Assembly: GCA_009783295.1 (NCBI GenBank)
Contig: WRHK01000025.1
Coordinates: 1 to 52,745 of the forward strand
Direction of reading: 5' to 3'
Origin: Promicromonosporaceae bacterium
GTDB lineage: Bacteria; Actinomycetota; Actinomycetes; Actinomycetales; Cellulomonadaceae
DNA length: 52,745 nt
The notes below the pieces were generated by a model. The model searched no databases. It was not told the origin of the DNA and was given only the letters and a program-made list of their open reading frames with translations. Positions 1-7,571 of this stretch are shown here, in pieces. The position numbers were made by a program, and so were the translations under genes. Numbering within the stretch: the stretch's first letter is position 1; every line of letters begins with the position of its first letter.

Positions 1-330
1 GACGTCGCGGAACAGGAACCCGATGATGCCCACGGGGACCGACCCGACGATCACCACCCACGCCATGCGGTAGTCCTGCCCGCGCTCCCGGCCGTTCGCC
101 AGGCCCCGCACCCAGGCGGCGACGAGCCGGACGATGTCGTGCCAGAAGTACAGGAGCACCGCGGCGATGGCCCCGACCTGGATGATCGCCGTGAAGGCAG
201 TGACGCCGGCGTCGTCGATCCTCAGCCCGAGGAGCTTCTCGACGATGGTCAGGTGGCCGGTCGAGGAGACCGGGAGGAACTCGGTGACGCCCTCGACGAC
301 ACCGAGCAGCAGCGCGGACCACAGGTTCAT
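1..330 (-). CDS. uppP: Undecaprenyl-diphosphatase UppP/BacA, N-terminal part
   Basis: Membrane enzyme that dephosphorylates undecaprenyl diphosphate to recycle the lipid carrier for peptidoglycan and other wall polymers. The gene enters the window at its 3' side, so only the first 110 codons are visible; there is no stop before base 1. The reverse-strand translation begins [18 protein letters not shown] and continues with LPVSSTGHL, the conserved [12 protein letters not shown] block of the family, followed by hydrophobic segments and a second conserved stretch ending near [12 protein letters not shown]. The ATG at 328-330 fits the usual family start although no clear Shine-Dalgarno precedes it. 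Divergent from the response regulator at 429, with a 98-base gap. Confidence 0.93.
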   Translation of the reverse strand, partial: MNLWSALLLGVVEGVTEFLPVSSTGHLTIVEKLLGLRIDDAGVTAFTAIIQVGAIAAVLLYFWHDIVRLVAAWVRGLANGRERGQDYRMAWVVIVGSVPVGIIGFLFRDV

Positions 331-428
331 GACCGGAGGATGCCGGTGGGGCACGAAGAAACGTCCAAGATGCCGCCGCGGGCGCCGACCTTCATCGATT
401 CTTAGCCGAGACGGGCGATCCTGGGACG

Positions 429-1118
429 ATGCTCGACGAGGGTTCCCCGCCGCACCGGCCCCCGCTGCCCCGGCTGCTGCTGGTCGAGGACGACCCGCGC
501 CTGGGCCCCACGATCGCCGAGTACCTGTCCGACACGTACGACGTCACGCACCGCACCGACGGGGTGTCGGGCCTGGACAGCGCGACGCAGACGCTGTTCG
601 ACGTCATGGTCATCGACCGGCGGCTGCCCGGGCTCGACGGCGTCGACGTCGTGCGGGCCCTGCGGCGCGCGCGCATCGCGACGCCGATCCTGCTGCTCAC
701 CGCCCTGGGCTCGGTGGCCGACAAGGTCGGCGGCCTGGACGCCGGCGCCAACGACTACCTGACCAAGCCGTTCGAGTTCGACGAGCTGCTGGCCCGCCTG
801 CGCGCGCTGCGCCGCACGTTCGGCGCGGAACCCGGGTCGGTCGCCATCGGCACGTGGGAGTACTACCCGGAGACCCGGTTCCTCTACTCCCCCTACGACG
901 CGCCCGTCGTGCTCACGCCCAAGGAGAACGACCTGCTGCGCCTGCTGGCCACCGACCCGCGCCGCACCTTCCCGCGCGACGAGATCGCCACCACCGTGTT
1001 CGGGCCGGACGGCCAGCGTGGGGCCGTCGACGCGTACGTGCACTACGTGCGCCGCAAGACGGAGCCGGGCATCATCGTCACCGTGCGCGGCCAGGGCTAC
1101 CGGCTGGGGAGCCTGTGA
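429..1118 (+). CDS. OmpR/PhoB-family response regulator
   Basis: DNA-binding response regulator of 229 residues. The receiver domain covers about residues 14-130: acidic pocket E20-D21-D22, phosphoacceptor D63 in VIDRRLPG, conserved T91 and K113 in LTKPF. The C-terminal winged helix (about 135-226) has the typical [12 protein letters not shown] and [15 protein letters not shown] blocks. Its stop overlaps the histidine kinase ATG by one base (TGATG), so the two are translationally coupled and form a cognate two-component pair. The receiver is preceded by about 13 Pro-rich residues. The input signal and target genes cannot be told from the sequence; uppP lies divergently upstream. Confidence 0.93.
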   Translation: MLDEGSPPHRPPLPRLLLVEDDPRLGPTIAEYLSDTYDVTHRTDGVSGLDSATQTLFDVMVIDRRLPGLDGVDVVRALRRARIATPILLLTALGSVADKVGGLDAGANDYLTKPFEFDELLARLRALRRTFGAEPGSVAIGTWEYYPETRFLYSPYDAPVVLTPKENDLLRLLATDPRRTFPRDEIATTVFGPDGQRGAVDAYVHYVRRKTEPGIIVTVRGQGYRLGSL

Positions 1119-2116
1119 TGCCGGGCCGCCTCGCGCACGAGGAGGTCGTGGACAGCGACGCCCAGGCCGTCCGGCGCGCCGCCCGGACCGTCACCTGGCA
1201 GATCTCGGCCGCCGCGACCCTGCTGGTGCTCGCGATCATCGCCGTCGCCGTGCTGGTGATCATCGCCCAGTCGCGCCCCAGCGAGCTGCTGGAGCCCACC
1301 AGCCCCGGCCAGCAGCGGATCTACGCCGACTCGCACGAGCTGATCGTCGCGCTCGTCGTCATCGGGGCCGGGGCCGTCGTGGTCGCCGCGGCGATCAGCT
1401 GGCTCGTGGCGCGGCGGGCCGTGCGGCCCCTCGGGGAGGCCCTGCGCATCCAGCGCACGTTCGTCGCCGACGCGAGCCACGAGCTGCGCACCCCCCTGGC
1501 CGCCCTCGACGCCCGCATCCAGCTGCTGCAGCGCCGCGCGACGCCGGGCAGCCCGCTCTCCGACGGCCTGCGCGAGCTGCGCACCGACTCCCGCGTGCTC
1601 ATCGGCCTGGTCAACGACCTGCTCCTGGCAGCAGAGGTCGCGCCGCCCGACCCCACCGCACCCACCGACGCCGTCTTCGCCGCCGGCGCGGCGATCGACG
1701 CGATGCGCGTGCTCGCGGCCGCCCGCGGGATCACCATCGGGTTCGACCACAGCCCCACGGTCACGGTGCTCATGCCCGACGTCGGCGTCCGCCGATGCGT
1801 CACCGCCCTGGTCGACAACGCCGTCAACCACTCGCCCGACGGCGCCGACGTGCTGGTACGGCTCACCGTCGAGGGCAAGACCGCGAGGCTCGCCGTCATC
1901 GACCACGCCGGCGGCATCCGCGGGGTCGAGCCGGAACGCATCTTTGACCGGTTCGCCCACGCCGAGCCACCCGCCTCCCGACCCGGGCAGCGGTCCGGGT
2001 TCGGCATCGGCCTGGCACTGGTGCGCGACCTCGCCGTCCGCAACGGAGGCACCGTCGCCGTCGCCGAGACGTCCGAGCACGGCACCACCATCGTCGTGAC
2101 CCTCCCCACCGCCTGA
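1118..2116 (+). CDS. Two-component sensor histidine kinase
   Basis: Membrane histidine kinase of 332 residues. Two transmembrane segments (about 29-50 and 75-97) flank a very short extracytoplasmic loop of roughly 25 residues, so it probably senses within or at the membrane. HisKA phosphoacceptor H121 lies in FVADASHELRTPL; the HATPase domain shows the N box (DNAVNHSPDGA), G1-like box (DHAGGI) and G2 box (GFGIGLAL). Only a short linker separates TM2 from HisKA, so a full HAMP domain is not evident. It starts on the stop codon of the response regulator at 429-1118, which should be its partner. Confidence 0.92.
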   Translation: MPGRLAHEEVVDSDAQAVRRAARTVTWQISAAATLLVLAIIAVAVLVIIAQSRPSELLEPTSPGQQRIYADSHELIVALVVIGAGAVVVAAAISWLVARRAVRPLGEALRIQRTFVADASHELRTPLAALDARIQLLQRRATPGSPLSDGLRELRTDSRVLIGLVNDLLLAAEVAPPDPTAPTDAVFAAGAAIDAMRVLAAARGITIGFDHSPTVTVLMPDVGVRRCVTALVDNAVNHSPDGADVLVRLTVEGKTARLAVIDHAGGIRGVEPERIFDRFAHAEPPASRPGQRSGFGIGLALVRDLAVRNGGTVAVAETSEHGTTIVVTLPTA

Positions 2117-2134
2117 CCCGGAGCACGGGCGACG

Positions 2135-2140
2135 TAGCAT
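2135..2140 (+). promoter_or_regulatory. Candidate -10 hexamer (TAGCAT), leaderless-type
   Basis: TAGCAT lies 7 nt before the ATG at 2148, placing a transcription start at or next to the start codon. The same spacing recurs at 7558, 32571 and 36803. Confidence 0.4.
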
Positions 2141-2147
2141 CCGAGGC

Positions 2148-2585
2148 ATGGCCATCAAGCTGGAGAACGTCGGCATCGCCGTGCGCGACCTCGAGGCGAC
2201 GATCGCCTTCTTCACCGACCTCGGCCTCACGGTCGTCGGCCGCGACGTCGTCCGCGGCGAGTGGACCGACACCGCCGTCGGGCTGGACGGCAACCACGCC
2301 AAGATCGCGATGCTCCGGACGCCCGACGGGCAGGGCTTCCTCGAGCTCTTCGAGTACATCCATCCCGACGCGATCGAGACCGAGCCCACCCTCCCGAACG
2401 AGATCGGCATGCACCGCGTCCTGTTCTCCGTCGACGACCTCGACGCGGCGCTCGAGGTCGCCGCCCGGCACGGGTGCGTCCCGCTGCGCGGCGTCGCCAC
2501 CTACCAGGACGTCTACAGGCTCACGTACCTGCGCGGGCCCAGCGGCATCCTCGTGATGCTCGCCGAGGACCTGCGGAAGGGCTGA
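2148..2585 (+). CDS. VOC/glyoxalase-fold protein
   Basis: A 145-residue protein with two beta-alpha-beta-beta-beta modules of the vicinal oxygen chelate superfamily: module 1 starts IKLENVGIAVRDLEATIAFF, module 2 starts IGMHRVLFSVDDLDAALE. Candidate metal ligands are the E in FLELFEY, the H of GMHRVLF and the E in GILVMLAED. The usual first-position His before VGI is Asn here (LENVGIAV), so metal coordination may differ from classic glyoxalase I or methylmalonyl-CoA epimerase. The substrate is unknown. It stands alone downstream of the two-component pair and converges with the DUF2252 gene 7 bases away. Confidence 0.85.
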   Translation: MAIKLENVGIAVRDLEATIAFFTDLGLTVVGRDVVRGEWTDTAVGLDGNHAKIAMLRTPDGQGFLELFEYIHPDAIETEPTLPNEIGMHRVLFSVDDLDAALEVAARHGCVPLRGVATYQDVYRLTYLRGPSGILVMLAEDLRKG

Positions 2586-2592
2586 GGCCGGG

Positions 2593-4038
2593 TCAGACGC
2601 CCGTCTCCGCGGGGACGCGCCCCGCGTCCACGGCCGCGGCGAGGCCGGCGTGGTCCTTCTCGTTCTGGTCGGCGTACGCCTCGGCGAACTCCGTGACGGC
2701 GCGCGAGAAGCGGTCGCTCTTGCCCACGTAGGCCGCGATCGCGATCCTGTCCCCGGCGCGCGCGTGGGCGCGAGCGAGTGTCCACCCGCACATCCGGGCG
2801 TAGAGGTCCATGCTCGCCGGCGCGATCCCGTCGATCTCGGCCGAGATCTTCCAGTCGCGCAGCTGGCGCAGGTAGTAGTCGTGCTCGAGTCCCTCCGGCC
2901 CGATGTCGCGCAGCCAGCCGAGGAACAGGTCGCTGCTCGCCTGCATCAGCCGCTGGCCCGTCACCACTCTCTCGCCCTCCTGCTGCCAGGCCGACGCCGG
3001 CTCCCCGCGCGGGCCCGGGACGTGGTCGGCGAGGACGGAACGCTGGGCCTGCTTGGCCTGGAGCACCAGGGTCTCGCCCTCGGCGCTGCCCTGGAAGAGC
3101 AGCACCCAGGCGCGCGTGCCGACGCTGCCCACCCCCACCACCTTGTGCGCGATGTCGACCAGCTCGAAGTTGTCGAACAGCCGGCGCCTCTCGGCGGCCA
3201 GGGTGTCCCGATAGTCGGCGACGAGCGTCGTCAGGCGCTGGAAGACGAGGTCGCGGTCGAGCTCGGTGATGTCGTCCAGGCGCATCATCAACGGCGGGTC
3301 GCTGACGAACCGCCGCTGCCCGTCGTCGACCTCGGTCAGCTTCCCGAGGGCCTGCAGGCTGTCGCGGGTGCGCGCCTTCGCCAGCGCCTTGTCGGCGCCG
3401 TCCAGGTCGCCCCGGTGCTCCTTGCGCTTCCGGTGGGACAACGACTCGGTGAACCGGGTGAGGGTCTCGGCGAGGTCGAGCCGCGCGTACCAGACGGCCA
3501 GGACGGGCTGGGCGGCGAAGTCGCGCATGGCGGTCCGGTAGGCCTCGACCGCCGTCATGGCCACGCGCCGGCACTGCTTCGCGCCGTACCCGTTGTCACG
3601 CCCGGCCACGACCAGGCTGGCCGCCAGCCGCTTGACGTCCCACTCGAACGGCCCGGGATGGGTCTCGTCGAAGTCGTTGATGTCGAACACGAGCGTGCGC
3701 TCGGCCGACGCGAACCCGCCGAAGTTCGACAGGTGCGCGTCGCCGCAGAGCTGGGCGTCGAGCCCGCAGACCGGCGTGTCGGCGAGGTCGGCGGCCATCA
3801 CCAGCGCCGCGCCCCGGTAGAAGGCGAACGGGGACGCCAGCATCCGGCCGTGCCGGATCGGCACCAGCTGCGGCACGCGCGTCGCGGCCTGGCCCAGCAG
3901 CAGGCCGACGGGGTCCACGTGGTCGCGCCGCCGGAACTCGGCGTGCGCCTCGAGCGGCGTCGTCGCACGGGCCGCCTTGCCGCGCGACGCGCGCTCGCGG
4001 ACGGTGAGAGACGTCGATGTCGAGGCCGTCGCGTTCAT
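2593..4038 (-). CDS. DUF2252 family protein
   Basis: A 481-residue soluble protein of the DUF2252 family, which is widespread in actinobacteria and has no firmly established function. Visible hallmarks are GRMLASPFAFYRGAA, the LCGDAHLSNFG block and FDINDFDETHPGPFEWDVKRL. The GD-x-H-x-x-N followed by D-x-N-D-F-D resembles the catalytic and metal-binding loops of aminoglycoside-phosphotransferase-type kinases, so a kinase-like fold is an inference. The ATG at 4036-4038 was preferred over one 15 bases upstream because GGAGCGGAG sits at good spacing before it. It converges with the VOC gene and is followed upstream on the same strand by the lipoprotein gene. Confidence 0.85.
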   Translation of the reverse strand: MNATASTSTSLTVRERASRGKAARATTPLEAHAEFRRRDHVDPVGLLLGQAATRVPQLVPIRHGRMLASPFAFYRGAALVMAADLADTPVCGLDAQLCGDAHLSNFGGFASAERTLVFDINDFDETHPGPFEWDVKRLAASLVVAGRDNGYGAKQCRRVAMTAVEAYRTAMRDFAAQPVLAVWYARLDLAETLTRFTESLSHRKRKEHRGDLDGADKALAKARTRDSLQALGKLTEVDDGQRRFVSDPPLMMRLDDITELDRDLVFQRLTTLVADYRDTLAAERRRLFDNFELVDIAHKVVGVGSVGTRAWVLLFQGSAEGETLVLQAKQAQRSVLADHVPGPRGEPASAWQQEGERVVTGQRLMQASSDLFLGWLRDIGPEGLEHDYYLRQLRDWKISAEIDGIAPASMDLYARMCGWTLARAHARAGDRIAIAAYVGKSDRFSRAVTEFAEAYADQNEKDHAGLAAAVDAGRVPAETGV

Positions 4039-4069
4039 GTGCTCCGCTCCCATCCCGTTCCGTGCTCGC

Positions 4070-5254
4070 CTACCAGGAGCCCGGCTTCGCCGTGCTCAGG
4101 CCCACCACGTCGGCGAACGAGTGTGGTGGCACCGGATCCAGCCCGTCCGGGGTGTTCAGGTATCCCGGCTGGGCACCCGCCTGACCCGTGTGCCCGTACT
4201 GCCAGACGATCTTGTTCCGGGCAGGGTCCAGCACGACCACCCGGTGGTTGTCGTCGTCGTTGAGCAGGATGTCGCCGTTCGGCAGCCCTTCCGCCAGGGA
4301 CGGGTGGTTCAGCCGGCCGTCGCCGCTGCTCGGGTCCCACCGCCACCTGACCGCACCGGACTGGTCGAACACCACGACCTGCCCCACGTCGGAGTAGTCG
4401 GCCGTGACATACAGGCCAGGTCTGTACTGGCTCGAGTCCGACGGGTAGGCGACGGCGGGCGGGTGCGTGGACCACAGCACGTGGCCCGCCCGGTCGATCT
4501 CGTCGACCCAGTCGCCGCGGATCTCCGTCACGAGGAAGTGCCCGTCCGGCAGCGGGAACACCCCGTTGGGGCTGCCGTAGTGCGTCGGCGGCTGGTGCCA
4601 GCACGCCCCGAGCGTGCCGAGCGTCCACAGCGGGGCCGAAGACGACGGCGAGAGGTCGACGATGCGGCAGTTCTTGATGTCGGGGGCGAGCACCGTCCGG
4701 TCGGGCAGCATCATGCCGTCGTCCGGGTTCCACAGCTGGTTCGGACCGGAGCCATGGGTGCCCGGCGTCCCGTACCGCCAGACGATCTTGCGCGTCGTGA
4801 CGTCGACCTCGGTGATGACGAAGTCGTCCTCCTCCGTCGCGATGACGTCCTTGCCGTCGGGCGTGACGAAGACGTCGTCGGGAATCACGAACGTCTGGCC
4901 GGGGGCCAGGTCACCGGGCTGCGGCCACTGCCAGAGCACCTGCCCCCGGGGGCTCACGACGACGAGCCGGTCGTTCTTCTTGTCGGCGATCAGCACGGGC
5001 CCGGGCAAAACGCTCGGGTCGGACCCGGCGGCGAGATAGCCGGGAGCGCCCGCCGGGGCGGCGGCCGGCCACGCCGTGGGCGAGGGCTTCGGCGTCAGTG
5101 ACGCGGGCCTCGTGGGCGTGGGTGCGGCAGAGGTGGGCGACGGCGCCGCGGCCGCCGACGTCGGACGTGACGGACCGGGCTGCGCCACGGTGCAGGCGGA
5201 CACGAGCAGCACGACCGACACCGACGTCGCGACTGCCGCACGAGACCGCACCAT
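4070..5254 (-). CDS. Secreted lipoprotein with PQQ/arylsulfotransferase-like beta-propeller
   Basis: A 394-residue lipoprotein. The N-terminus is a type II signal peptide with lipobox LVSAC, lipidated Cys at 21, then a Thr/Pro/Ala-rich linker to about residue 75. The rest holds repeated blade-like units such as GQVLWQWPQPGD, TRKIVWRYGTPG, GHVLWSTHPPA, GAVRWRWDPSSGDG and NKIVWQYGHTGQAG, each a W/Y-containing strand pair typical of PQQ-like or ASST-like propellers. The start was placed at the ATG at 5252-5254 (MVRSRAAV) rather than an upstream in-frame start because this gives a compact signal peptide. It probably acts on the outer face of the membrane; ligand or enzymatic role is unknown. Confidence 0.82.
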   Translation of the reverse strand: MVRSRAAVATSVSVVLLVSACTVAQPGPSRPTSAAAAPSPTSAAPTPTRPASLTPKPSPTAWPAAAPAGAPGYLAAGSDPSVLPGPVLIADKKNDRLVVVSPRGQVLWQWPQPGDLAPGQTFVIPDDVFVTPDGKDVIATEEDDFVITEVDVTTRKIVWRYGTPGTHGSGPNQLWNPDDGMMLPDRTVLAPDIKNCRIVDLSPSSSAPLWTLGTLGACWHQPPTHYGSPNGVFPLPDGHFLVTEIRGDWVDEIDRAGHVLWSTHPPAVAYPSDSSQYRPGLYVTADYSDVGQVVVFDQSGAVRWRWDPSSGDGRLNHPSLAEGLPNGDILLNDDDNHRVVVLDPARNKIVWQYGHTGQAGAQPGYLNTPDGLDPVPPHSFADVVGLSTAKPGSW

Positions 5255-5323
5255 GGCGGGAGTGTGCGTCCGCGCCGGTGGGCGCGCCATCGGAGACGGC
5301 GCGCCCACCGGCGGAGCGTCAGG

Positions 5324-6379
5324 TCACGCCGGCACCTTGGTCGCCACGCCCACCTGCTGCCAGGCGTCCGCGACGATGCCCGCGCCGTCGGCCCCGTACA
5401 GCCCGTGGGCCTTGGTGACGGTCAGCTGGGCGAAGTCGGCGAAGCTGTTGCTGCTGGGCCGGGTCGGGTCGATCAGCGCCTGGTACCAGACGGGGCCCGC
5501 CTTGGCCCACGCGTAGCCGCCGAACCCGACGGCCGCGAGATAGAACGCGCGGTTCGGGATGCCGGAGTTGATGTGGACGCCCCCGTTGTCCTGCGTCGTC
5601 TTGACGTAGTGGGCCATGTCCGCCGGCTGCGGGTCCTTGCCCAGCGTCGGGTCGTCGTACGCGGTGCCGGGCGCCTTCATGGAGCGCAGCGCGACGCCCT
5701 TGACCCCCGGGGCGAGCAGGCCCGCGCCGATCAGCCAGTCGGCGTCGGCGGCCTTGGTCCTCGGCGAGGCGTGATACTGCTTCACCATCGAGCCGAACAC
5801 GTCGGACATCGACTCGTTGAGCGCGCCCGCCTGCCCCTGGTAGTCCATGCCGCCGCTGTGCTGCGTGACGCCGTGGGTCAGCTCGTGGCCCATGATGTCG
5901 ATCGCGATGGTGAAGCGGTTGAACAGCGTGCCGTCGCCGTCGCCGAACACCATCTGCTCGCCGTTCCAGTACGCGTTGTCGTAGTCCTGGTCGAAGTGCA
6001 CGGTGCCGATCAGAGGCATGCCGGCGCCGTCGACGGAGTTGCGGTCGAACTTGTCGCCGTAGAGCTTCAGGGTCGCCTTGAGCCCGGTCCAGGCCTCGTT
6101 GACGGCGACGTCGCTGCTCTTCTTGCCGGTGTTGGTGCGCACGACGGTGCCGGGCAGCGTGGTGCCGTGGTTCGCCGTGTAGATGGCGGTGGTCGCCGTA
6201 GCAACGAGCGACTGGACCGGCCGGAACGGCTGGGCCTCGCGGTTCGAGCGCAGCGTGGCGGACAGCTCCAGGGTCCGCCGGGCCCGCTCCTTCTGGTCGG
6301 CGGTGCCGTGCTTCTTGATGGCGTCCAGGACGTGCGGCGGGAGGATGCATTCGATCGGGTGGTGGGTGTCAGACGACAT
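5324..6379 (-). CDS. Protealysin-like M4 (thermolysin family) zinc metalloprotease
   Basis: A 351-residue M4 peptidase. Zinc and catalytic residues are visible: HELTH at 165-169 with E166, third zinc ligand E189 in GALNESMSDVFG, and the catalytic His (H269) in NGGVHINSG. The N-terminus HHPIECILPPHVLD matches the short propeptide of protealysin-like enzymes (the PPHxL motif), and no signal peptide is present, unlike secreted thermolysins. The ATG at 6377-6379 is preceded by GAAGGGGG at suitable spacing. The first 11 bases overlap the upstream emfourin-like gene, so the two are co-translated, as protease and inhibitor are in known protealysin operons. Export route is not apparent. Confidence 0.93.
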   Translation of the reverse strand: MSSDTHHPIECILPPHVLDAIKKHGTADQKERARRTLELSATLRSNREAQPFRPVQSLVATATTAIYTANHGTTLPGTVVRTNTGKKSSDVAVNEAWTGLKATLKLYGDKFDRNSVDGAGMPLIGTVHFDQDYDNAYWNGEQMVFGDGDGTLFNRFTIAIDIMGHELTHGVTQHSGGMDYQGQAGALNESMSDVFGSMVKQYHASPRTKAADADWLIGAGLLAPGVKGVALRSMKAPGTAYDDPTLGKDPQPADMAHYVKTTQDNGGVHINSGIPNRAFYLAAVGFGGYAWAKAGPVWYQALIDPTRPSSNSFADFAQLTVTKAHGLYGADGAGIVADAWQQVGVATKVPA

Positions 6380-6722
6380 CGTGGTCGCCCCCTTCGGGCT
6401 CATGACCAGTCTTGGGTGCCCGCGTGCGGGCGAGGCGCTTGACCTCGGCGACGAGCTCGCGGAAGGCGGGGTCGGCGTCGAGCTCGGTGACCTCGACGAC
6501 GACGGTGCGGCGGTCGGTCACGGTGAGCGTGGAGGTCCGGTAGTCGGCGGCACCGGGCGGTGCGGCCGAGACGCGCGGACGCGTGTCGAGGTGCGCGGCG
6601 TCGACGAGCCCGGCGAGGTGCGCGGCGTCGGCGGGCTCAAGGTCGGCGGAGTCCACGGCGACGGTCGCGAGCGCCGGCGGGAGGGGCGCGAACCCGCCCG
6701 ACTGCGTCAGCGTGACCTTCAC
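6369..6722 (-). CDS. Emfourin-like protealysin inhibitor
   Basis: A 117-residue protein beginning MKVTLTQSGGFAPLPPALATV if read from the GTG at 6720-6722. Emfourins are small inhibitors of protealysin-like M4 proteases encoded next to the protease; the SGGFA start, the acidic middle (DSADLEPADAAHLAGLVDAA) and the DYRTSTLTVTDRR segment resemble that family. The gene overlaps the M4 protease start by 11 bases and is upstream of it, so inhibitor and protease would be made from one mRNA. GGGA lies about 6 bases before the GTG. An upstream in-frame ATG at 6831-6833 would add 37 Arg-rich residues lacking family similarity and is less likely. Confidence 0.8.
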   Translation of the reverse strand: MKVTLTQSGGFAPLPPALATVAVDSADLEPADAAHLAGLVDAAHLDTRPRVSAAPPGAADYRTSTLTVTDRRTVVVEVTELDADPAFRELVAEVKRLARTRAPKTGHEPEGGDHDVV

Positions 6723-6842
6723 CGTGAGTCCCGTCGGAGTGACGAACCTGGTACCCGAACAGATGCCCCGCCCGGGCCGTCTGATACACGCTGCACGGGG
6801 CCGTGCGTGCCGCCTTCCGGACACGCCCTCCATCCCGATCTT

Positions 6843-6859
6843 GTTCGCTCACAGCGAAC
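6843..6859. promoter_or_regulatory. Perfect 7+7 palindrome, operator-like
   Basis: GTTCGCT-CAC-AGCGAAC is a perfect inverted repeat with a 3-base spacer, in the 213-base gap between the divergent emfourin gene and the small ORF at 6936. Size and symmetry fit a dimeric repressor site. It lacks the GAAC-N4-GTTC pattern of the SOS boxes elsewhere in this window. Confidence 0.5.
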
Positions 6860-6869
6860 CGGACCCCAC

Positions 6870-6886
6870 CTCCGGATTAACCGGAG
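6870..6886. promoter_or_regulatory. Second inverted repeat upstream of the 54-residue ORF
   Basis: CTCCGG-ATTAA-CCGGAG is a 6-bp inverted repeat with an AT-only 5-base loop, 50 bases before the ATG at 6936. It could be an operator or a short 5'UTR hairpin. Confidence 0.35.
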
Positions 6887-6935
6887 GAAGCCTCGTGTTG
6901 TGCCGAGTACGACCGACGAGGAAGGAGCCCCCACG

Positions 6936-7100
6936 ATGAGTGTCTGGACCCCCGAGCTTCCCCTCCCCCGCTGGCTCGCCTTCGCGCAGCCGGCCCTGAC
7001 CTGGTACCAGGTCCGCCGTGACCTTGCGGACCTGACGGCTGAGCTCGAGCAGGAGCTCGAGACCTCCGCCGCCGACGCCGACCTCCCGTGCGCGGCGTGA
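6936..7100 (+). CDS. Small protein of 54 residues, unknown function
   Basis: I do not recognise this protein. The ATG at 6936 has a very strong ribosome binding site (GGAAGGAG, about 8 bases upstream), which argues for real translation. The product has a hydrophobic/aromatic N-terminal half (WTPELPLPRWLAFAQPALTWY) and an acidic, probably helical second half (DLADLTAELEQELET), ending with LPCAA. Two inverted repeats lie in its upstream region. It is divergent from the protease/inhibitor pair and converges with the YrdB-like gene, with a 19-base gap. A protein-interaction or membrane-surface role is possible but speculative. Confidence 0.55.
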   Translation: MSVWTPELPLPRWLAFAQPALTWYQVRRDLADLTAELEQELETSAADADLPCAA

Positions 7101-7119
7101 CCCGCTGACACACTGACCC

Positions 7120-7515
7120 CTACGCCGCCCGCGGCACGACCGCGAGCGCCGCTCGATCCACCACCCACGCCCAGGCGAGCAACCCGCCCGGCAGCGGGTG
7201 CCCCAGCGCCCAGAGCACGACCCCGGCCCCGCCGAACAGCACCGCCTCGATCAGCACCCGCACCACGGGGCTGGGCCTGTGCGCGGCGCGCGGCGACAGC
7301 CACATCCCCCACACGACGCCGACGACGATCGGCGCGAGCACCGCTGCCGGCCACCGCAACCCGGGGCCGGCAGCGGCGTACGCGCACCATGCCACCGCGA
7401 CGAGCAGGGCGATCTCGAGGGCGAAGCGCGTCAGCAGCGCGAGCCCGCGCACGACCGCTCCGGGACCCTCCGCCGTGGGGCCCAGGTCCGGGTCAGGCTG
7501 CCCCGTCGCAGTCAT
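7120..7515 (-). CDS. YrdB-like (DUF2568) small membrane protein
   Basis: A 131-residue protein with four predicted transmembrane helices (around ALLTRFALEIALLVAVAWCAY, WPAAVLAPIVVGVVWGMWL, VVRVLIEAVLFGGAGVVLWAL and the C-terminal LLAWAWVVDRAAL). This arrangement, with the ALEIALLVA and WGxWLSPRA motifs, fits the DUF2568/YrdB family, whose function is unknown. ATG at 7513-7515 gives MTATGQPD; an in-frame start 27 bases upstream is possible but less likely. It is divergent from the metal-dependent hydrolase gene at 7572. Confidence 0.75.
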   Translation of the reverse strand: MTATGQPDPDLGPTAEGPGAVVRGLALLTRFALEIALLVAVAWCAYAAAGPGLRWPAAVLAPIVVGVVWGMWLSPRAAHRPSPVVRVLIEAVLFGGAGVVLWALGHPLPGGLLAWAWVVDRAALAVVPRAA

Positions 7516-7557
7516 GGCGCGACGGTACCGCGTCCCCACCATGTCCGCAGGTCACGG

Positions 7558-7563
7558 TAGGGT
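7558..7563 (+). promoter_or_regulatory. Candidate -10 hexamer (TAGGGT), leaderless-type
   Basis: TAGGGT sits 8 nt before the ATG at 7572, so transcription would begin near the start codon. No Shine-Dalgarno is present. Confidence 0.4.
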
Positions 7564-7571
7564 CCGGGCTC

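Noticed and set aside
134-1117. A long upstream extension of the histidine kinase frame
   Set aside because: It would overlap uppP and the response regulator and is Arg/Pro-rich nonsense before residue M of MPGRLAH; the ATG at 1118 is in the normal position.
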